From SpSt-333 sp964371615 (GTDB lineage Bacteria > Bacteroidota > Ignavibacteria > UBA10030 > UBA8401): 64,000 nt of DNA. Under the pieces are notes generated by a model, which saw only the letters and a list, made by a program, of their open reading frames with translations, was not told where the DNA came from and searched no databases. The stretch spans positions 186,001 through 250,000 of the forward strand of contig CAYJMS010000003.1 in NCBI GenBank assembly GCA_964371615.1, written 5' to 3'. Position numbers and translations under genes: made by a program. The first letter of the stretch is position 1. Each line of letters begins with the position of its first letter. Below are positions 1 to 7,514 of this stretch, piece after piece.

Positions 1-2
1 CC

Positions 3-212
3 AGCGAGTCAGTCTGGTACGATATTAATGAATACTCCGCCCGGCTGATGCGGTCTGTCGGCGTTGTGATTCTTACGGCTGTACCGGTGTTGCTCGTTCT
101 TGAAATTGATGAGACGACTTTTGCTATGATCATGATCGGAATTATTCTGGTCGGGACGATTATTATGATTGCTCGCTCCTTTATACATTTAAAAAAATTA
201 ACGAAGCAATGA
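3..212 (+). CDS. SdpI/YhfL-like membrane protein, C-terminal part
   Basis: The reading frame enters the window already open and ends with TGA at 210-212, so only about 69 C-terminal residues are visible. They begin with SESVWYDINEYSARLMRSVG, followed by two hydrophobic stretches (about residues 18-36 and 41-58) and a short basic tail. A Ser-x-x-x-Trp-x-x-x-Asn-x-x-x-x-x-Leu pattern before paired membrane helices is typical of the SdpI/YhfL family, whose Bacillus member gives immunity to a killing peptide; most family members have no known role. The stop overlaps the start of the next gene (ATGA), so the two are probably cotranscribed. Family assignment rests on this short segment only. Confidence 0.55.
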   Translation, partial: SESVWYDINEYSARLMRSVGVVILTAVPVLLVLEIDETTFAMIMIGIILVGTIIMIARSFIHLKKLTKQ

Positions 213-745
213 AGCCCTGGACTACGCTCGCACGCACCGTGATCCTTGACCACAGCAAATGGCTGAAGGTGGAAGATCATACAGTGCAATTACCCGACGG
301 CCGCACGATAGAACAATGGCCTTGGATTATTTCTCCCGATTATGTCAATGTTGTGGTACAGAACGACGATGGAGATTTTGTCTGTTTCCGTCAGACGAAA
401 TATGCGGCACAGGGCATTACATTCGCTCCGGTCGGAGGATATCTCGAACCGGGAGAGGATCCCCTTTCCTGCGCACAACGGGAATTACGCGAAGAATTGG
501 GATATGCCGCGGCCGAGTGGGTCACTCTCGGCTCATTTCCATGCGACGGAAATCACGGCAACGGCACCGCGTATCTCTATCTTGCGCGCGGGGCACACTC
601 TGTCGGCGACATCATAGCGGACGATCTGGAGGAACAGGAAGTTGTTGTTCTGAGCCGGCATGAAATGATGAACGCATTATTGAAGGGTGAATTCAAGGTC
701 CTTTCCTGGTCGACCGCAGTCGCCCTTTCATTATTCCACACATAA
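209..745 (+). CDS. NUDIX hydrolase (ADP-ribose pyrophosphatase-like)
   Basis: A 178-residue protein with a complete Nudix box at residues 77-99 (G-x5-E-x7-REL-REE-L-GY), which binds Mg2+ and hydrolyses nucleoside diphosphates linked to another group. The layout, with an N-terminal beta-rich part (about 10-60) before the box, resembles the ADP-ribose/NDP-sugar pyrophosphatase group, but the substrate cannot be read from the motif. It overlaps the preceding membrane gene by ATGA, which suggests translational coupling. No signal peptide is present, so it should be cytoplasmic. The family call is secure; the substrate is inferred. Confidence 0.88.
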   Translation: MKPWTTLARTVILDHSKWLKVEDHTVQLPDGRTIEQWPWIISPDYVNVVVQNDDGDFVCFRQTKYAAQGITFAPVGGYLEPGEDPLSCAQRELREELGYAAAEWVTLGSFPCDGNHGNGTAYLYLARGAHSVGDIIADDLEEQEVVVLSRHEMMNALLKGEFKVLSWSTAVALSLFHT

Positions 746-756
746 TAACGACAGTC

Positions 757-1638
757 ATGAAAAATATACTTTTGGGATTGCTGATGTTTTCCGGTGTGCA
801 TTGTTCGACGGCGGTGTTCGTTGCCGACACACATTCGGTTGATTTTACGGCGGAGAATCTTTTTACACGGAATATCGAAGGACCCGCGTTCGATACACAC
901 GGTAATTTATATGTCGTCAACTTCGAACGAAACGGAACCGTCGGCAAGGTTGCTCCGGACGGTTCGGTGGAATTGTTCGTCGCGCTGCCGGAGAGCAGCA
1001 ACGGCAACGCGATCCAGTTCAACACGAAAAACGAAATGTTGATCGCCGATTGGCCGCGTCACAATATCCTTCGTATTTCCATGGAGACGAAGATCGTCGA
1101 TACGCTGTGTCATAACGACATGTTTAATCAGCCGAATGATATCTGCATCAATGCACAGGATCAGATCTTCGCTTCGGATCCACATTGGAAGAGCGGCACC
1201 GGACAACTCTGGCGGATCGACCCGGACGGCACGCCGGTACTAGTGGAAGATTCGATGGGAACCACCAACGGCATCTGTCTCAGTCCCGACGAAAAAATAT
1301 TATATGTCAATGAAAGCATTCAGCGTAAAGTCTGGAAGTACGATGTCGATGCCGGCGGCATTATTTCGAACAAACGGCTGTTGATCGAGTTTCCGGACTT
1401 CGGTATGGACGGAATGAAATGCGACCGCGACGGAAACCTCTACATCACCCGTCACGGGAAAGGAACAATCGCCGTTGTTTCTCCGGACGGCGCTTTAATA
1501 CGCGAAGTTCTCCTGACCGGAAAGACGTGCAGCAATCTTGTCTTCGGCGGTGACGACGGGCGGACGGTATTCGTAACGATGCAGGACAGGAAAGGAATGG
1601 AGAAGTTCAGGAACGATATTCCGGGGAAGGGATATTGA
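757..1638 (+). CDS. SMP-30/gluconolactonase-like beta-propeller, exported
   Basis: A 293-residue protein with a hydrophobic N-terminal signal (residues about 3-20). The rest is a run of propeller blades with repeated D-G-N-L-Y-V and P-D-G motifs, including GPAFDTHGNLYVVNF near the start and NGICLSPDEKILYVNES in the middle, the hallmark of the SMP-30/gluconolactonase/LRE fold. Family members hydrolyse lactones or phosphotriesters using a divalent metal in the central tunnel. A Cys at residue 16 is not in a good lipobox, so secretion to the periplasm is more likely than lipidation. It lies 11 bases after the Nudix gene and its stop abuts the following esterase gene, suggesting one transcript. 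Confidence 0.75.
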   Translation: MKNILLGLLMFSGVHCSTAVFVADTHSVDFTAENLFTRNIEGPAFDTHGNLYVVNFERNGTVGKVAPDGSVELFVALPESSNGNAIQFNTKNEMLIADWPRHNILRISMETKIVDTLCHNDMFNQPNDICINAQDQIFASDPHWKSGTGQLWRIDPDGTPVLVEDSMGTTNGICLSPDEKILYVNESIQRKVWKYDVDAGGIISNKRLLIEFPDFGMDGMKCDRDGNLYITRHGKGTIAVVSPDGALIREVLLTGKTCSNLVFGGDDGRTVFVTMQDRKGMEKFRNDIPGKGY

Positions 1639-1640
1639 TT

Positions 1641-2843
1641 ATGCGCATAGTGTATTGCGGTATCCTTCTGGTGTCGTTGTCGTACTCTCAATCATTTACC
1701 TCATTTGTCTCGTCGCTGGAACGAACCGCCGTACTAAAGCGGGACGATGCCGTACAGCGATATGCATCGAAGGTCCGATCATTTCCTGTCATCGAACACG
1801 ATTCGCTGCTGCACTTTGTCTACTTCGGTCGGGCAGGAACCGTGTTGCTGAATGGAAATCTCCAGCGGTGGAACGACCCGGATACGATGCGTCGCATCGA
1901 TTGCGGCGGCACTTCGTTTTTTTACCGAACGTATGTCGTCCCTTCGGATGCACGGCTGGATTATCAATTTATGATAGATGGTACAGTGTCGCTCGATCCG
2001 CTGAATCCTAATGTTACACCGAGTGGATTTGGGCCGCATTCGGAAGTCCGGATGCCGAACTTCGTGCCGTCTCCCTTTCGTACGCCGGATGAATCTGTTC
2101 CGGTTGGGACAATCGCCGATGTCAATCTATATAAGTATCTTCATCCTCCTCTCTCACATTACACGATTGCGGGAAGAGATGTGAAGGTCTATCTGCCGCA
2201 TGGATATGAGACGATGAGCGATCTTCCGTCCGTGTATGTCCACGACGGTTCTCAGGCCATCGCTTTCGCCGATCTTCCGACGATATTGGATAATTTGATC
2301 GCACAAAAAAAGATCGTTCCCGTGATCGCCGTTTTCATCCCCCCGGTGGCGCGCCAGTCTGAATATTTGACTGACGGCCGGGAAAAGTATATTAACGTGG
2401 TGTGCAACGAGATTATTCCGATGATCGATAAAAATTTCAGTACTGCACGGGTACCCGAAAAGCGTGCGATGATGGGAATTTCCAGCGGAGGCCATCTCTC
2501 TTTGTACACGGTGCTCAGCCGACCTGACCTGTTCCTGAACGCCGGCGGACAATCGTCCACCATTTCTCCGGAATTGCTGGATCTGACGCAGCGACAGGCA
2601 GATAAAAACACGTTGCCTCCGACGATGAAAATCTATCTGGATTGCGGCCGGTACGACATTCAACGATATAATCCTGTTTGGGGAGATATCGATTTCCTGG
2701 AATCCAACAGGACGTACAGCGAAATGCTGGCATCATTACGGATTCCGCATTTCTTTAGAGAGGTGAACGACGGACACGAATGGGCGAACTGGCGCGAACG
2801 GATGCCCGACATACTGATCTTTTTTTTCGGAAGATTCTTGTGA
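1641..2843 (+). CDS. Exported alpha/beta-hydrolase esterase (enterochelin esterase/Fes-like)
   Basis: The ATG at 1641 was chosen over an upstream TTG because it starts a clear signal peptide (about residues 1-17), giving 400 residues. An N-terminal E-set/CBM48-like domain (about 45-140) contains the glycogen-branching-type LNGNLQRWND pattern. The C-terminal part is an esterase D/Fes domain: oxyanion-type HDG at 201-203, nucleophile elbow G-I-S281-S-G, a DCGRYD segment that should carry the acid, and NDGHEW near the end with the catalytic His. Family members cleave siderophore esters, feruloyl esters or other acyl esters; the substrate here is unknown. The start sits 3 bases after the SMP-30 stop. 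Confidence 0.8.
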   Translation: MRIVYCGILLVSLSYSQSFTSFVSSLERTAVLKRDDAVQRYASKVRSFPVIEHDSLLHFVYFGRAGTVLLNGNLQRWNDPDTMRRIDCGGTSFFYRTYVVPSDARLDYQFMIDGTVSLDPLNPNVTPSGFGPHSEVRMPNFVPSPFRTPDESVPVGTIADVNLYKYLHPPLSHYTIAGRDVKVYLPHGYETMSDLPSVYVHDGSQAIAFADLPTILDNLIAQKKIVPVIAVFIPPVARQSEYLTDGREKYINVVCNEIIPMIDKNFSTARVPEKRAMMGISSGGHLSLYTVLSRPDLFLNAGGQSSTISPELLDLTQRQADKNTLPPTMKIYLDCGRYDIQRYNPVWGDIDFLESNRTYSEMLASLRIPHFFREVNDGHEWANWRERMPDILIFFFGRFL

Positions 2844-3208
2844 CCGGGCTATCGGGAAGAAAGCGACAACTGAAAAATGATTTTGAATCGGCCTGGTATG
2901 AAGGTAAGAAATATTGTGACAGACATTTTTCGACGCTGACGGGTGCCGATTTCTATACGTATATTTCTTCCCTTGCCGAAAAATACGGATTGCATTTCGG
3001 CAATATCCACTGCGGTCAACTAATCAGCAACTTCCCGCACGAGAAAATCCAGGGAGACGAGGAGCGGAATTACCTTCACCCCAACAATCACATCAAACTC
3101 AGCGATCCCGACGTGCACGGCAATCCGCGAGATTGGATCCTGGAAATTAATTTTGTCATTAAAGAGAGAACGTTCGGCGGTTTTTTTGAACAATTGCTGA
3201 CGGTGTAA
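2840..3208 (+). pseudogene. C-terminal remnant of an M24 (aminopeptidase P-like) metallopeptidase
   Basis: Reading from the GTG at 2840, which overlaps the esterase stop, gives 122 residues that look like the last half of a small cytoplasmic M24 'pita-bread' peptidase. LKNDFESAWYEGKKY, HFGNIHCGQLISNFPHEKI, HPNNH, RDWILEINFV and GGFFEQLLTV follow the order expected for the family. The N-terminal half, with the two Asp metal ligands (usually in an FFDFGP...DFGRT-like region), is missing. The His and one Glu ligand region remain, so it should lack peptidase activity. The esterase gene ends in a T-rich TTTTTTTTCGGAAGA stretch that could encode the FGR of the lost part, so a deletion through short homology is plausible. 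It may still be translated as a coupled short protein. Confidence 0.65.
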
Positions 3209-3227
3209 ATCCATTCCATGCGATACC

Positions 3228-3260
3228 AAAAAAAAGGAGGCAGTAGTGCCTCCTTTTTTT
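3228..3260. terminator. Bidirectional intrinsic terminator
   Basis: A near-perfect hairpin AGGAGGCA-GTAG-TGCCTCCT is flanked by an A-run on the left and a T-run on the right, so it can terminate transcription arriving from either side. It lies between the plus-strand operon ending at 3208 and the minus-strand lipoprotein gene ending at 3386. Confidence 0.85.
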
Positions 3261-3385
3261 CGTTTTGGTAACGATTGTATTAATGTGTGCAGATATGTTG
3301 AACCCCGCCAAATTTTAGGGCAAAACGTTCTGCGAGCAACGCGGTCCGGTCAACAGCATACGGGTGATCCGGCCATTAAAAGTAA

Positions 3386-4471
3386 TTAATTTGAGGAATA
3401 AAAATTTTGAAGAACCTCTTCCTTCGTTAACGCTCTATTAAATATTTTTACGTGGTCGATAAGTCCATTCCATGGCACATAATTTCCTGTGTTCGAATTT
3501 AAAGCTCCTCTCCCGATCCGAAGCGGATCATTTGAATAGACGGATCCAACGGTACTTGTTGACGATTGGCCGAAGTGATTCGGCTGAAGAGATCCATTAA
3601 TGTAGAGTTGAGCAATGTGTTCGGTCCTATTCACAACAACAGTAATGTGAACAAATACTCCTGTGACAGCGTGTACATCGGAATATAAATTTGCCGTATT
3701 TCCGACCTGTCCATATTCAAATCTCCACACACCGCCCAATTCAAGCGTTCGGCCTAACCACCATCCTTGCCAATTTCCGGTTTCTTCTCTTTTGCTGATG
3801 ATGGTGCAATAATCTGTAAAAGTATTTGCTTTTACCCAAGCCGAAATTGAAAAATTGGACGAATCAAAATTCAAATTTGGATTAGACACTGTGACAACAT
3901 CATTATACCCATCAAAGGCAAACGCTTGTCCAATAATACCCGGGGCGAATGATGCACCGTTCTGTAATATTCCGTGACTTGTCCCCTGTTTATCTTGAGC
4001 AGTGCCATCCCCTGTCCACCAATGAACTAACCCTGACACTCCGGGAGTTGATCCCCAGATCACGGTAATCAATATGCTTCCTACTCCTGTGGCAACCGGT
4101 TGCAGTGTCAAATACACATTTGTAACTACTCCGTCGTTGATCATCGCTTCGGTAAATCCGAAATATTTAATTTGATCATCCGGACCGTACGCATTGATAT
4201 CGATTTTCCATTTGCCGACCGGTATATTTTCGAACAGCACCTGCGCCATGGTGTCTTCGGCAACGATAATCGTTTTTTTCAGCGAATCGTATCCCTGACG
4301 GCTCATCACGACAGAAATGGATGCAACTTCTGGTGGAATTGAGGCTTTGTTAAAATTTAAAAAAACGTTCCCGCTTTGGCCCGGAATTGGTGCGGTCGGA
4401 CTATCAGACGCTTCATCTTTACATCCAATTAAAAGTATGATGGCGAAGAGAAACGGAAGGAGGATTTTCAT
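3386..4471 (-). CDS. Lipoprotein with LamG/concanavalin A-like domain
   Basis: A 361-residue protein starting with a classic SpII signal ending LLIGC (Cys at about residue 17), so it should be a lipid-anchored envelope protein. Residues about 35-135 form a beta-sandwich-like region. From about residue 145 a LamG/concanavalin A-like glucanase-fold domain follows, with the family's opening pattern SGLVHWWTGDGTAQD, then AFAFDGYNDVV, SISAWVKA and a closing GLIDHVKIFNRALTKEEV. Such domains usually bind sugars or proteins and have no catalytic motif of their own. It stands alone and is divergent from arsR at 4592, with which it shares a 120-base promoter region. Specific ligand unknown. Confidence 0.8.
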   Translation of the reverse strand: MKILLPFLFAIILLIGCKDEASDSPTAPIPGQSGNVFLNFNKASIPPEVASISVVMSRQGYDSLKKTIIVAEDTMAQVLFENIPVGKWKIDINAYGPDDQIKYFGFTEAMINDGVVTNVYLTLQPVATGVGSILITVIWGSTPGVSGLVHWWTGDGTAQDKQGTSHGILQNGASFAPGIIGQAFAFDGYNDVVTVSNPNLNFDSSNFSISAWVKANTFTDYCTIISKREETGNWQGWWLGRTLELGGVWRFEYGQVGNTANLYSDVHAVTGVFVHITVVVNRTEHIAQLYINGSLQPNHFGQSSTSTVGSVYSNDPLRIGRGALNSNTGNYVPWNGLIDHVKIFNRALTKEEVLQNFYSSN

Positions 4472-4548
4472 GATTGTTCCGAGATTGATATGATGGAAAA
4501 TGTACGCCCAATTACCGTCAACGGCAATAAAATAATTGTATATTGGTC

Positions 4549-4577
4549 TTGCATTAATGAAACTATTATCGTATTAT
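4549..4577 (+). promoter_or_regulatory. Candidate sigma-70-type promoter of arsR, overlapping its operator
   Basis: TTGCAT (4549-4554) and TATTAT (4572-4577) are separated by 17 bases, a good fit to a housekeeping promoter. The -10 lies inside the operator palindrome at 4568-4583. The expected start of transcription is then within a few bases of the arsR ATG at 4592, and no Shine-Dalgarno sequence is seen before that ATG, so the message may be leaderless. Confidence 0.45.
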
Positions 4578-4583
4578 TACGAT
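4568..4583. promoter_or_regulatory. ArsR operator palindrome O1
   Basis: ATCGTA-TTAT-TACGAT is a perfect 6+4+6 inverted repeat 8 bases before the arsR start. The same half-sites with the same spacing recur at 4932-4947, before the next transcript. Placement over the -10 region fits repression released by arsenite. Confidence 0.75.
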
Positions 4584-4591
4584 AGACTATT

Positions 4592-4912
4592 ATGGGCACT
4601 TCCAAAACAGAAGAATATACGGTGAAGCAGATTCGGTTGTCCGAAATTGCCAGGGCGCTCGGCCACCCTGCCCGCGTTGCAATCATCGAATATCTTGCAA
4701 AATCGAATGTCTGCATATGCGGGGATATCGTCGACGTCTTGCCGCTCTCGCAGTCCACCGTCTCACAGCATCTGCGTGAACTGAAAAACGCCGGACTCAT
4801 TAAGGGAGAAATTGAGGGTACGAGCGTGAATTATTGCATCAGTGAGAAAGGGTGGAATGAAGCAAAAGAGATGCTTGGGCTTTTTCTGACAAATATTCAG
4901 AAGTGCTGCTGA
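4592..4912 (+). CDS. arsR: ArsR-family arsenite-responsive repressor
   Basis: A 106-residue winged-helix protein. The recognition helix region is SQSTVSQHLRELKNAGLI (about 53-70). Just before it, Cys41-x-Cys43 lies at the position of the arsenite site in the classic ArsR helix (ELCVCDL in the E. coli plasmid protein). Further Cys at 82 and a C-terminal Cys105-Cys106 pair could add a ligand. Binding of As(III) is expected to release the protein from ATCGTA-N4-TACGAT operators found before this gene and before the mini-gene/arsM. It heads the arsR-minigene-arsM-arsC-acr3 module. Confidence 0.9.
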   Translation: MGTSKTEEYTVKQIRLSEIARALGHPARVAIIEYLAKSNVCICGDIVDVLPLSQSTVSQHLRELKNAGLIKGEIEGTSVNYCISEKGWNEAKEMLGLFLTNIQKCC

Positions 4913-4931
4913 AATTTTTTTGCCCTAATTC

Positions 4932-4947
4932 ATCGTATTTTTACGAT
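4932..4947. promoter_or_regulatory. ArsR operator palindrome O2
   Basis: ATCGTA-TTTT-TACGAT has the same half-sites and 4-base spacing as O1. It lies 20 bases after the arsR stop and 23 before the mini-gene, which suggests a second ArsR-controlled promoter for the mini-gene-arsM-arsC-acr3 part. A -35-like TTGCCC occurs at 4920-4925, with TACGAT of the operator as a possible weak -10. Confidence 0.7.
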
Positions 4948-4970
4948 TAACATTCAGAAAGGATCTTGTC

Positions 4971-5042
4971 ATGAACACCAAGGAAACAAAAAAACCGTGC
5001 TGCGGTACCGATTGCTGCTCAAACGACAAAGGAGAAAAGTAA
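4971..5042 (+). CDS. Cys-rich 23-residue peptide upstream of arsM
   Basis: ATG at 4971 with AAAGGA eleven bases upstream opens a 23-codon frame ending TAA at 5040-5042, one base before the arsM ATG. The peptide is Lys-rich at both ends and carries CCGTDCCS in the centre, two vicinal Cys pairs. The following ArsM has CCGSGSGCCS near its own N-terminus, so the peptide looks like a free copy of that thiol motif. Vicinal and clustered thiols bind As(III) tightly, so a role as arsenite buffer, carrier to ArsM, or metallothionein-like peptide is possible. The Shine-Dalgarno for arsM (AAAGGAGAAAAG) lies inside its last codons, so a translational-coupling leader is the alternative. Function is inference. 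Confidence 0.65.
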   Translation: MNTKETKKPCCGTDCCSNDKGEK

Positions 5043-5043
5043 T

Positions 5044-5856
5044 ATGGCCAACAATCAGGAATTAAAGGATCTTGTGAAAGAAAAGTATGGCGAGATTGCG
5101 CTGCAAACCAAACAGCAAAACGAATCCTCCTGCTGCGGCAGCGGCAGCGGTTGCTGCTCGACGGTCGATTTTGCCGTGATGGCGGAAGATTATACCAAAT
5201 TATCGGGCTACGTCGCGGATGCCGATCTCGGTCTTGGCTGCGGTCTTCCGACGGAATTCGCTCAGATCAAATCCGGAGACACGGTGGTCGATCTCGGATC
5301 CGGTGCCGGCAATGACGCGTTTGTTGCCCGTTCCATCGTCGGAGAATCCGGCCGGGTGATCGGTGTCGACATGACAGAGCCGATGATCGAAAAAGCCGGG
5401 AAGAATGCTGACAAACTCAGTTTTCACAACGTGGAATTCCGCCTCGGTGATATCGAGAACATGCCGATCGAAGACAGTGTTGCCGATGTCGTGGTCAGCA
5501 ATTGTGTGATGAATCTGGTCCCGAATAAGGAAAAAGCATTTTCCGAGACGTTTCGTATATTAAAGAATGGCGGCCATTTCAGCATATCAGACATTGTGCT
5601 CAAGGGAGAATTGCCGGAATCGCTTCGAAAGAGCGCAGAGATGTACGCCGGTTGCGTTTCCGGTGCACAGCAAATGGACGATTACTTGAATACAATCAGA
5701 AATGCGGGCTTTGTGAATATCGCCGTGCAAAAGGAACGCGAGATTACCATTCCCAACGAGATCATGGTGCAGTATATGTCGCTCGACGAACTCCGTGAAT
5801 TTAAAAACCTGGGAACGGGAATTTTCAGCATTACCGTCTATGCCGATAAACCGTAA
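5044..5856 (+). CDS. arsM: Arsenite S-adenosylmethionine methyltransferase ArsM
   Basis: A 270-residue class I methyltransferase that transfers methyl groups from SAM to trivalent arsenic. The SAM-binding motif VVDLGSGAGND is at residues 81-91, with the second acidic motif GVDMTE at 107-112. Cys residues typical of ArsM are present: Cys66 (GLGCGLP), Cys154 (VVSNCVMNL) and Cys204 (MYAGCVSGA). In addition there is a Cys30-Cys31...Cys37-Cys38 cluster near the N-terminus. It overlaps the operator-controlled unit: preceded by one base after the Cys-rich peptide gene with a strong AAAGGAG ribosome site, followed by arsC and acr3. Products MAs(III)/DMAs are volatile or exported. Very confident. Confidence 0.95.
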   Translation: MANNQELKDLVKEKYGEIALQTKQQNESSCCGSGSGCCSTVDFAVMAEDYTKLSGYVADADLGLGCGLPTEFAQIKSGDTVVDLGSGAGNDAFVARSIVGESGRVIGVDMTEPMIEKAGKNADKLSFHNVEFRLGDIENMPIEDSVADVVVSNCVMNLVPNKEKAFSETFRILKNGGHFSISDIVLKGELPESLRKSAEMYAGCVSGAQQMDDYLNTIRNAGFVNIAVQKEREITIPNEIMVQYMSLDELREFKNLGTGIFSITVYADKP

Positions 5857-5866
5857 AGACACATCT

Positions 5867-5897
5867 CCCATCCGATTGCTGTGAGCAATCGGATGGG
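5867..5897 (+). other. 14-bp perfect hairpin between arsM and arsC
   Basis: CCCATCCGATTGCT, loop GTG, AGCAATCGGATGGG. The stem is perfect but no T-run follows, so it is not a standard intrinsic terminator. It could protect the upstream mRNA 3' end, act as a processing site, or adjust arsM versus arsC-acr3 expression. Confidence 0.6.
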
Positions 5898-5924
5898 TCT
5901 GTTCATTCACAGAAAAAATTTATT

Positions 5925-6359
5925 ATGACCAAACGCATATTGATTCTCTGCACCGGCAACTCCTGCCGCTCGCAAATGGCGGAGGGATTCCTGAAATCGT
6001 TCGATCCGTCGCTGGAGGTCGTTTCCGCAGGGACGAAAGCTGCATCACGCGTCCATCCTAAAGCGATTCAGGTGATGAGCGAAATTGGTGTCGACCTGAG
6101 CAAGAACTATCCCAAAACGGTCGATCAGTTTCTCTCACAATCCTTCGATTTCGTTATAACTGTTTGCGGCAACGCAAAAGAAACCTGCCCGGTGTTCATG
6201 GGAGATGTGAAGCATCGGCTGCATATCGGTTTTGACGATCCTGCTGATGCAACGGGAACTGAAGAAGAAATCCTTTCGGTATTTCGGCGTGTGCGCGATG
6301 AAATTAAAAAGGATTTTTTTGAATTTTATTCGAAATCAATCTCAAAGGAGATGCAATGA
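5925..6359 (+). CDS. arsC: Arsenate reductase, thioredoxin-coupled (LMW-PTP fold)
   Basis: A 144-residue protein of the low-molecular-weight tyrosine phosphatase fold. The P-loop CTGNSCR starts at Cys9 (nucleophile), and Cys81 and Cys88 (VCGNAKETC) occupy the places of the shuttle disulfide pair in the S. aureus/B. subtilis enzyme. FDDPADATG at about 103-111 holds the catalytic Asp. This three-Cys set means the enzyme reduces arsenate to arsenite and is recycled by thioredoxin rather than glutaredoxin. Its TGA overlaps the acr3 ATG, so reductase and efflux pump are translationally coupled. Confidence 0.93.
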   Translation: MTKRILILCTGNSCRSQMAEGFLKSFDPSLEVVSAGTKAASRVHPKAIQVMSEIGVDLSKNYPKTVDQFLSQSFDFVITVCGNAKETCPVFMGDVKHRLHIGFDDPADATGTEEEILSVFRRVRDEIKKDFFEFYSKSISKEMQ

Positions 6360-7411
6360 ACGATCCTGTCGCCAAACTCTCCTTCTTTGACCAGTATTTA
6401 ACTCTCTGGATCTTTCTTGTGATGGCGCTCGGTGTCGCTGCCGGTGCATTGTTTCCTGGGATTGCCGGATTTTGGGATTCACTCAGCTCCGGCACAACCA
6501 ATATTCCGATTGCCGTCGGACTTATCTTGATGATGTATCCTCCCCTGGCAAAGGTCAAGTACGAAGAACTTCCGGTCGTTTTTAAAAATGTTAAAATTCT
6601 GATCCTCTCGTTGGTACAAAACTGGATCTTCGGTCCGCTGGTGATGTTTGTTCTGGCGATCGTGTTTCTTCCCGACCGTCCGGAGCTGATGATCGGTGTC
6701 ATCCTTGTCGGATTGGCCCGCTGCATCGCCATGGTGCTGGTGTGGAACGACCTGGCAAAAGGGGATTCGGAGTTGGCTGCCGGTCTTGTTGCGTTTAATG
6801 CAATCTTTCAGGTCTTCTTATACTCTTTATACGCATATATCTTCATCACGGTGCTCCCTCCTCTTTTCGGTTTTTCCGGTGCGGTGGTTGAAATATCTAT
6901 AAGAGAAATTGCCGTCACGGTGCTGATCTATCTCGGCATTCCGTTTCTTGCCGGATTGGTGACGCGATATGCACTTTTAAAAGTGAAGGACAAAGAGTGG
7001 TATCATAAACAATTTGTACCGAAGATCTCTCCGTTGACGCCGATGGCTTTGCTCTTTACCGTCTTCGTCATGTTCTCGTTAAAAGGGGAAAAGATCGTCG
7101 AATTGCCGATGGATGTTATTCGTGTGGCGATTCCGTATGGTTTTTATTTTGCCGGAATGTTTTTCATAACGTTTTTTGCTGCAAAAAAGATCGGTGCTTC
7201 ATACGAGAAGGCAACGACGGTTTCGTTTACCGCCGGAAGCAACGATTTCGAACTCGCTATTGCGGTTGCCATCGCGGTTTTCGGTATCAACTCCGAAGTG
7301 GCATTTGCAACGGTCATCGGTCCGCTGGTAGAGGTGCCGGTATTGATACTGTTGGTGAATGTATCGCTGTGGATCAAGAAAAAATATTTTCTGGTAGCCA
7401 ATACAATTTAA
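6356..7411 (+). CDS. acr3: Arsenite efflux transporter ACR3
   Basis: A 351-residue inner-membrane protein with about ten hydrophobic segments of the BART/ACR3 family, which expels arsenite using the proton gradient. The conserved Cys123 in GLARCIAMVLVWNDLAKGD and Glu326 in IGPLVEVPVL, both needed in studied ACR3 proteins, are present, as is the family motif FTAGSNDFELAIAVAIAVFG. It overlaps arsC by ATGA and is followed by an intrinsic terminator, so it ends the first arsenic module. Confidence 0.95.
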   Translation: MNDPVAKLSFFDQYLTLWIFLVMALGVAAGALFPGIAGFWDSLSSGTTNIPIAVGLILMMYPPLAKVKYEELPVVFKNVKILILSLVQNWIFGPLVMFVLAIVFLPDRPELMIGVILVGLARCIAMVLVWNDLAKGDSELAAGLVAFNAIFQVFLYSLYAYIFITVLPPLFGFSGAVVEISIREIAVTVLIYLGIPFLAGLVTRYALLKVKDKEWYHKQFVPKISPLTPMALLFTVFVMFSLKGEKIVELPMDVIRVAIPYGFYFAGMFFITFFAAKKIGASYEKATTVSFTAGSNDFELAIAVAIAVFGINSEVAFATVIGPLVEVPVLILLVNVSLWIKKKYFLVANTI

Positions 7412-7485
7412 TCCATTCTCATTTTCAAGAAGCCGCATCGCATTTTTTCATTACAGCATAATTTTCTTTTGTTGATCACCTAAAT

Positions 7486-7509
7486 CCCCTGAATCCAGGG
7501 GTTTTTTTT
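7486..7509 (+). terminator. Intrinsic terminator after acr3
   Basis: CCCCTG-AATC-CAGGGG followed by eight T. It separates the first arsenic module from the second arsR promoter. Confidence 0.88.
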
Positions 7510-7514
7510 GGCAT

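Noticed and set aside
2780..3208. 142-residue frame beginning at 2780
   Set aside because: Its first 20 residues lie in the esterase gene in another frame and are not homologous; the M24-like part starts near the GTG at 2840.
4468..4800. Minus-strand frame opposite arsR
   Set aside because: It is a shadow of the arsR coding sequence with no domain and overlaps the promoter and operator region.
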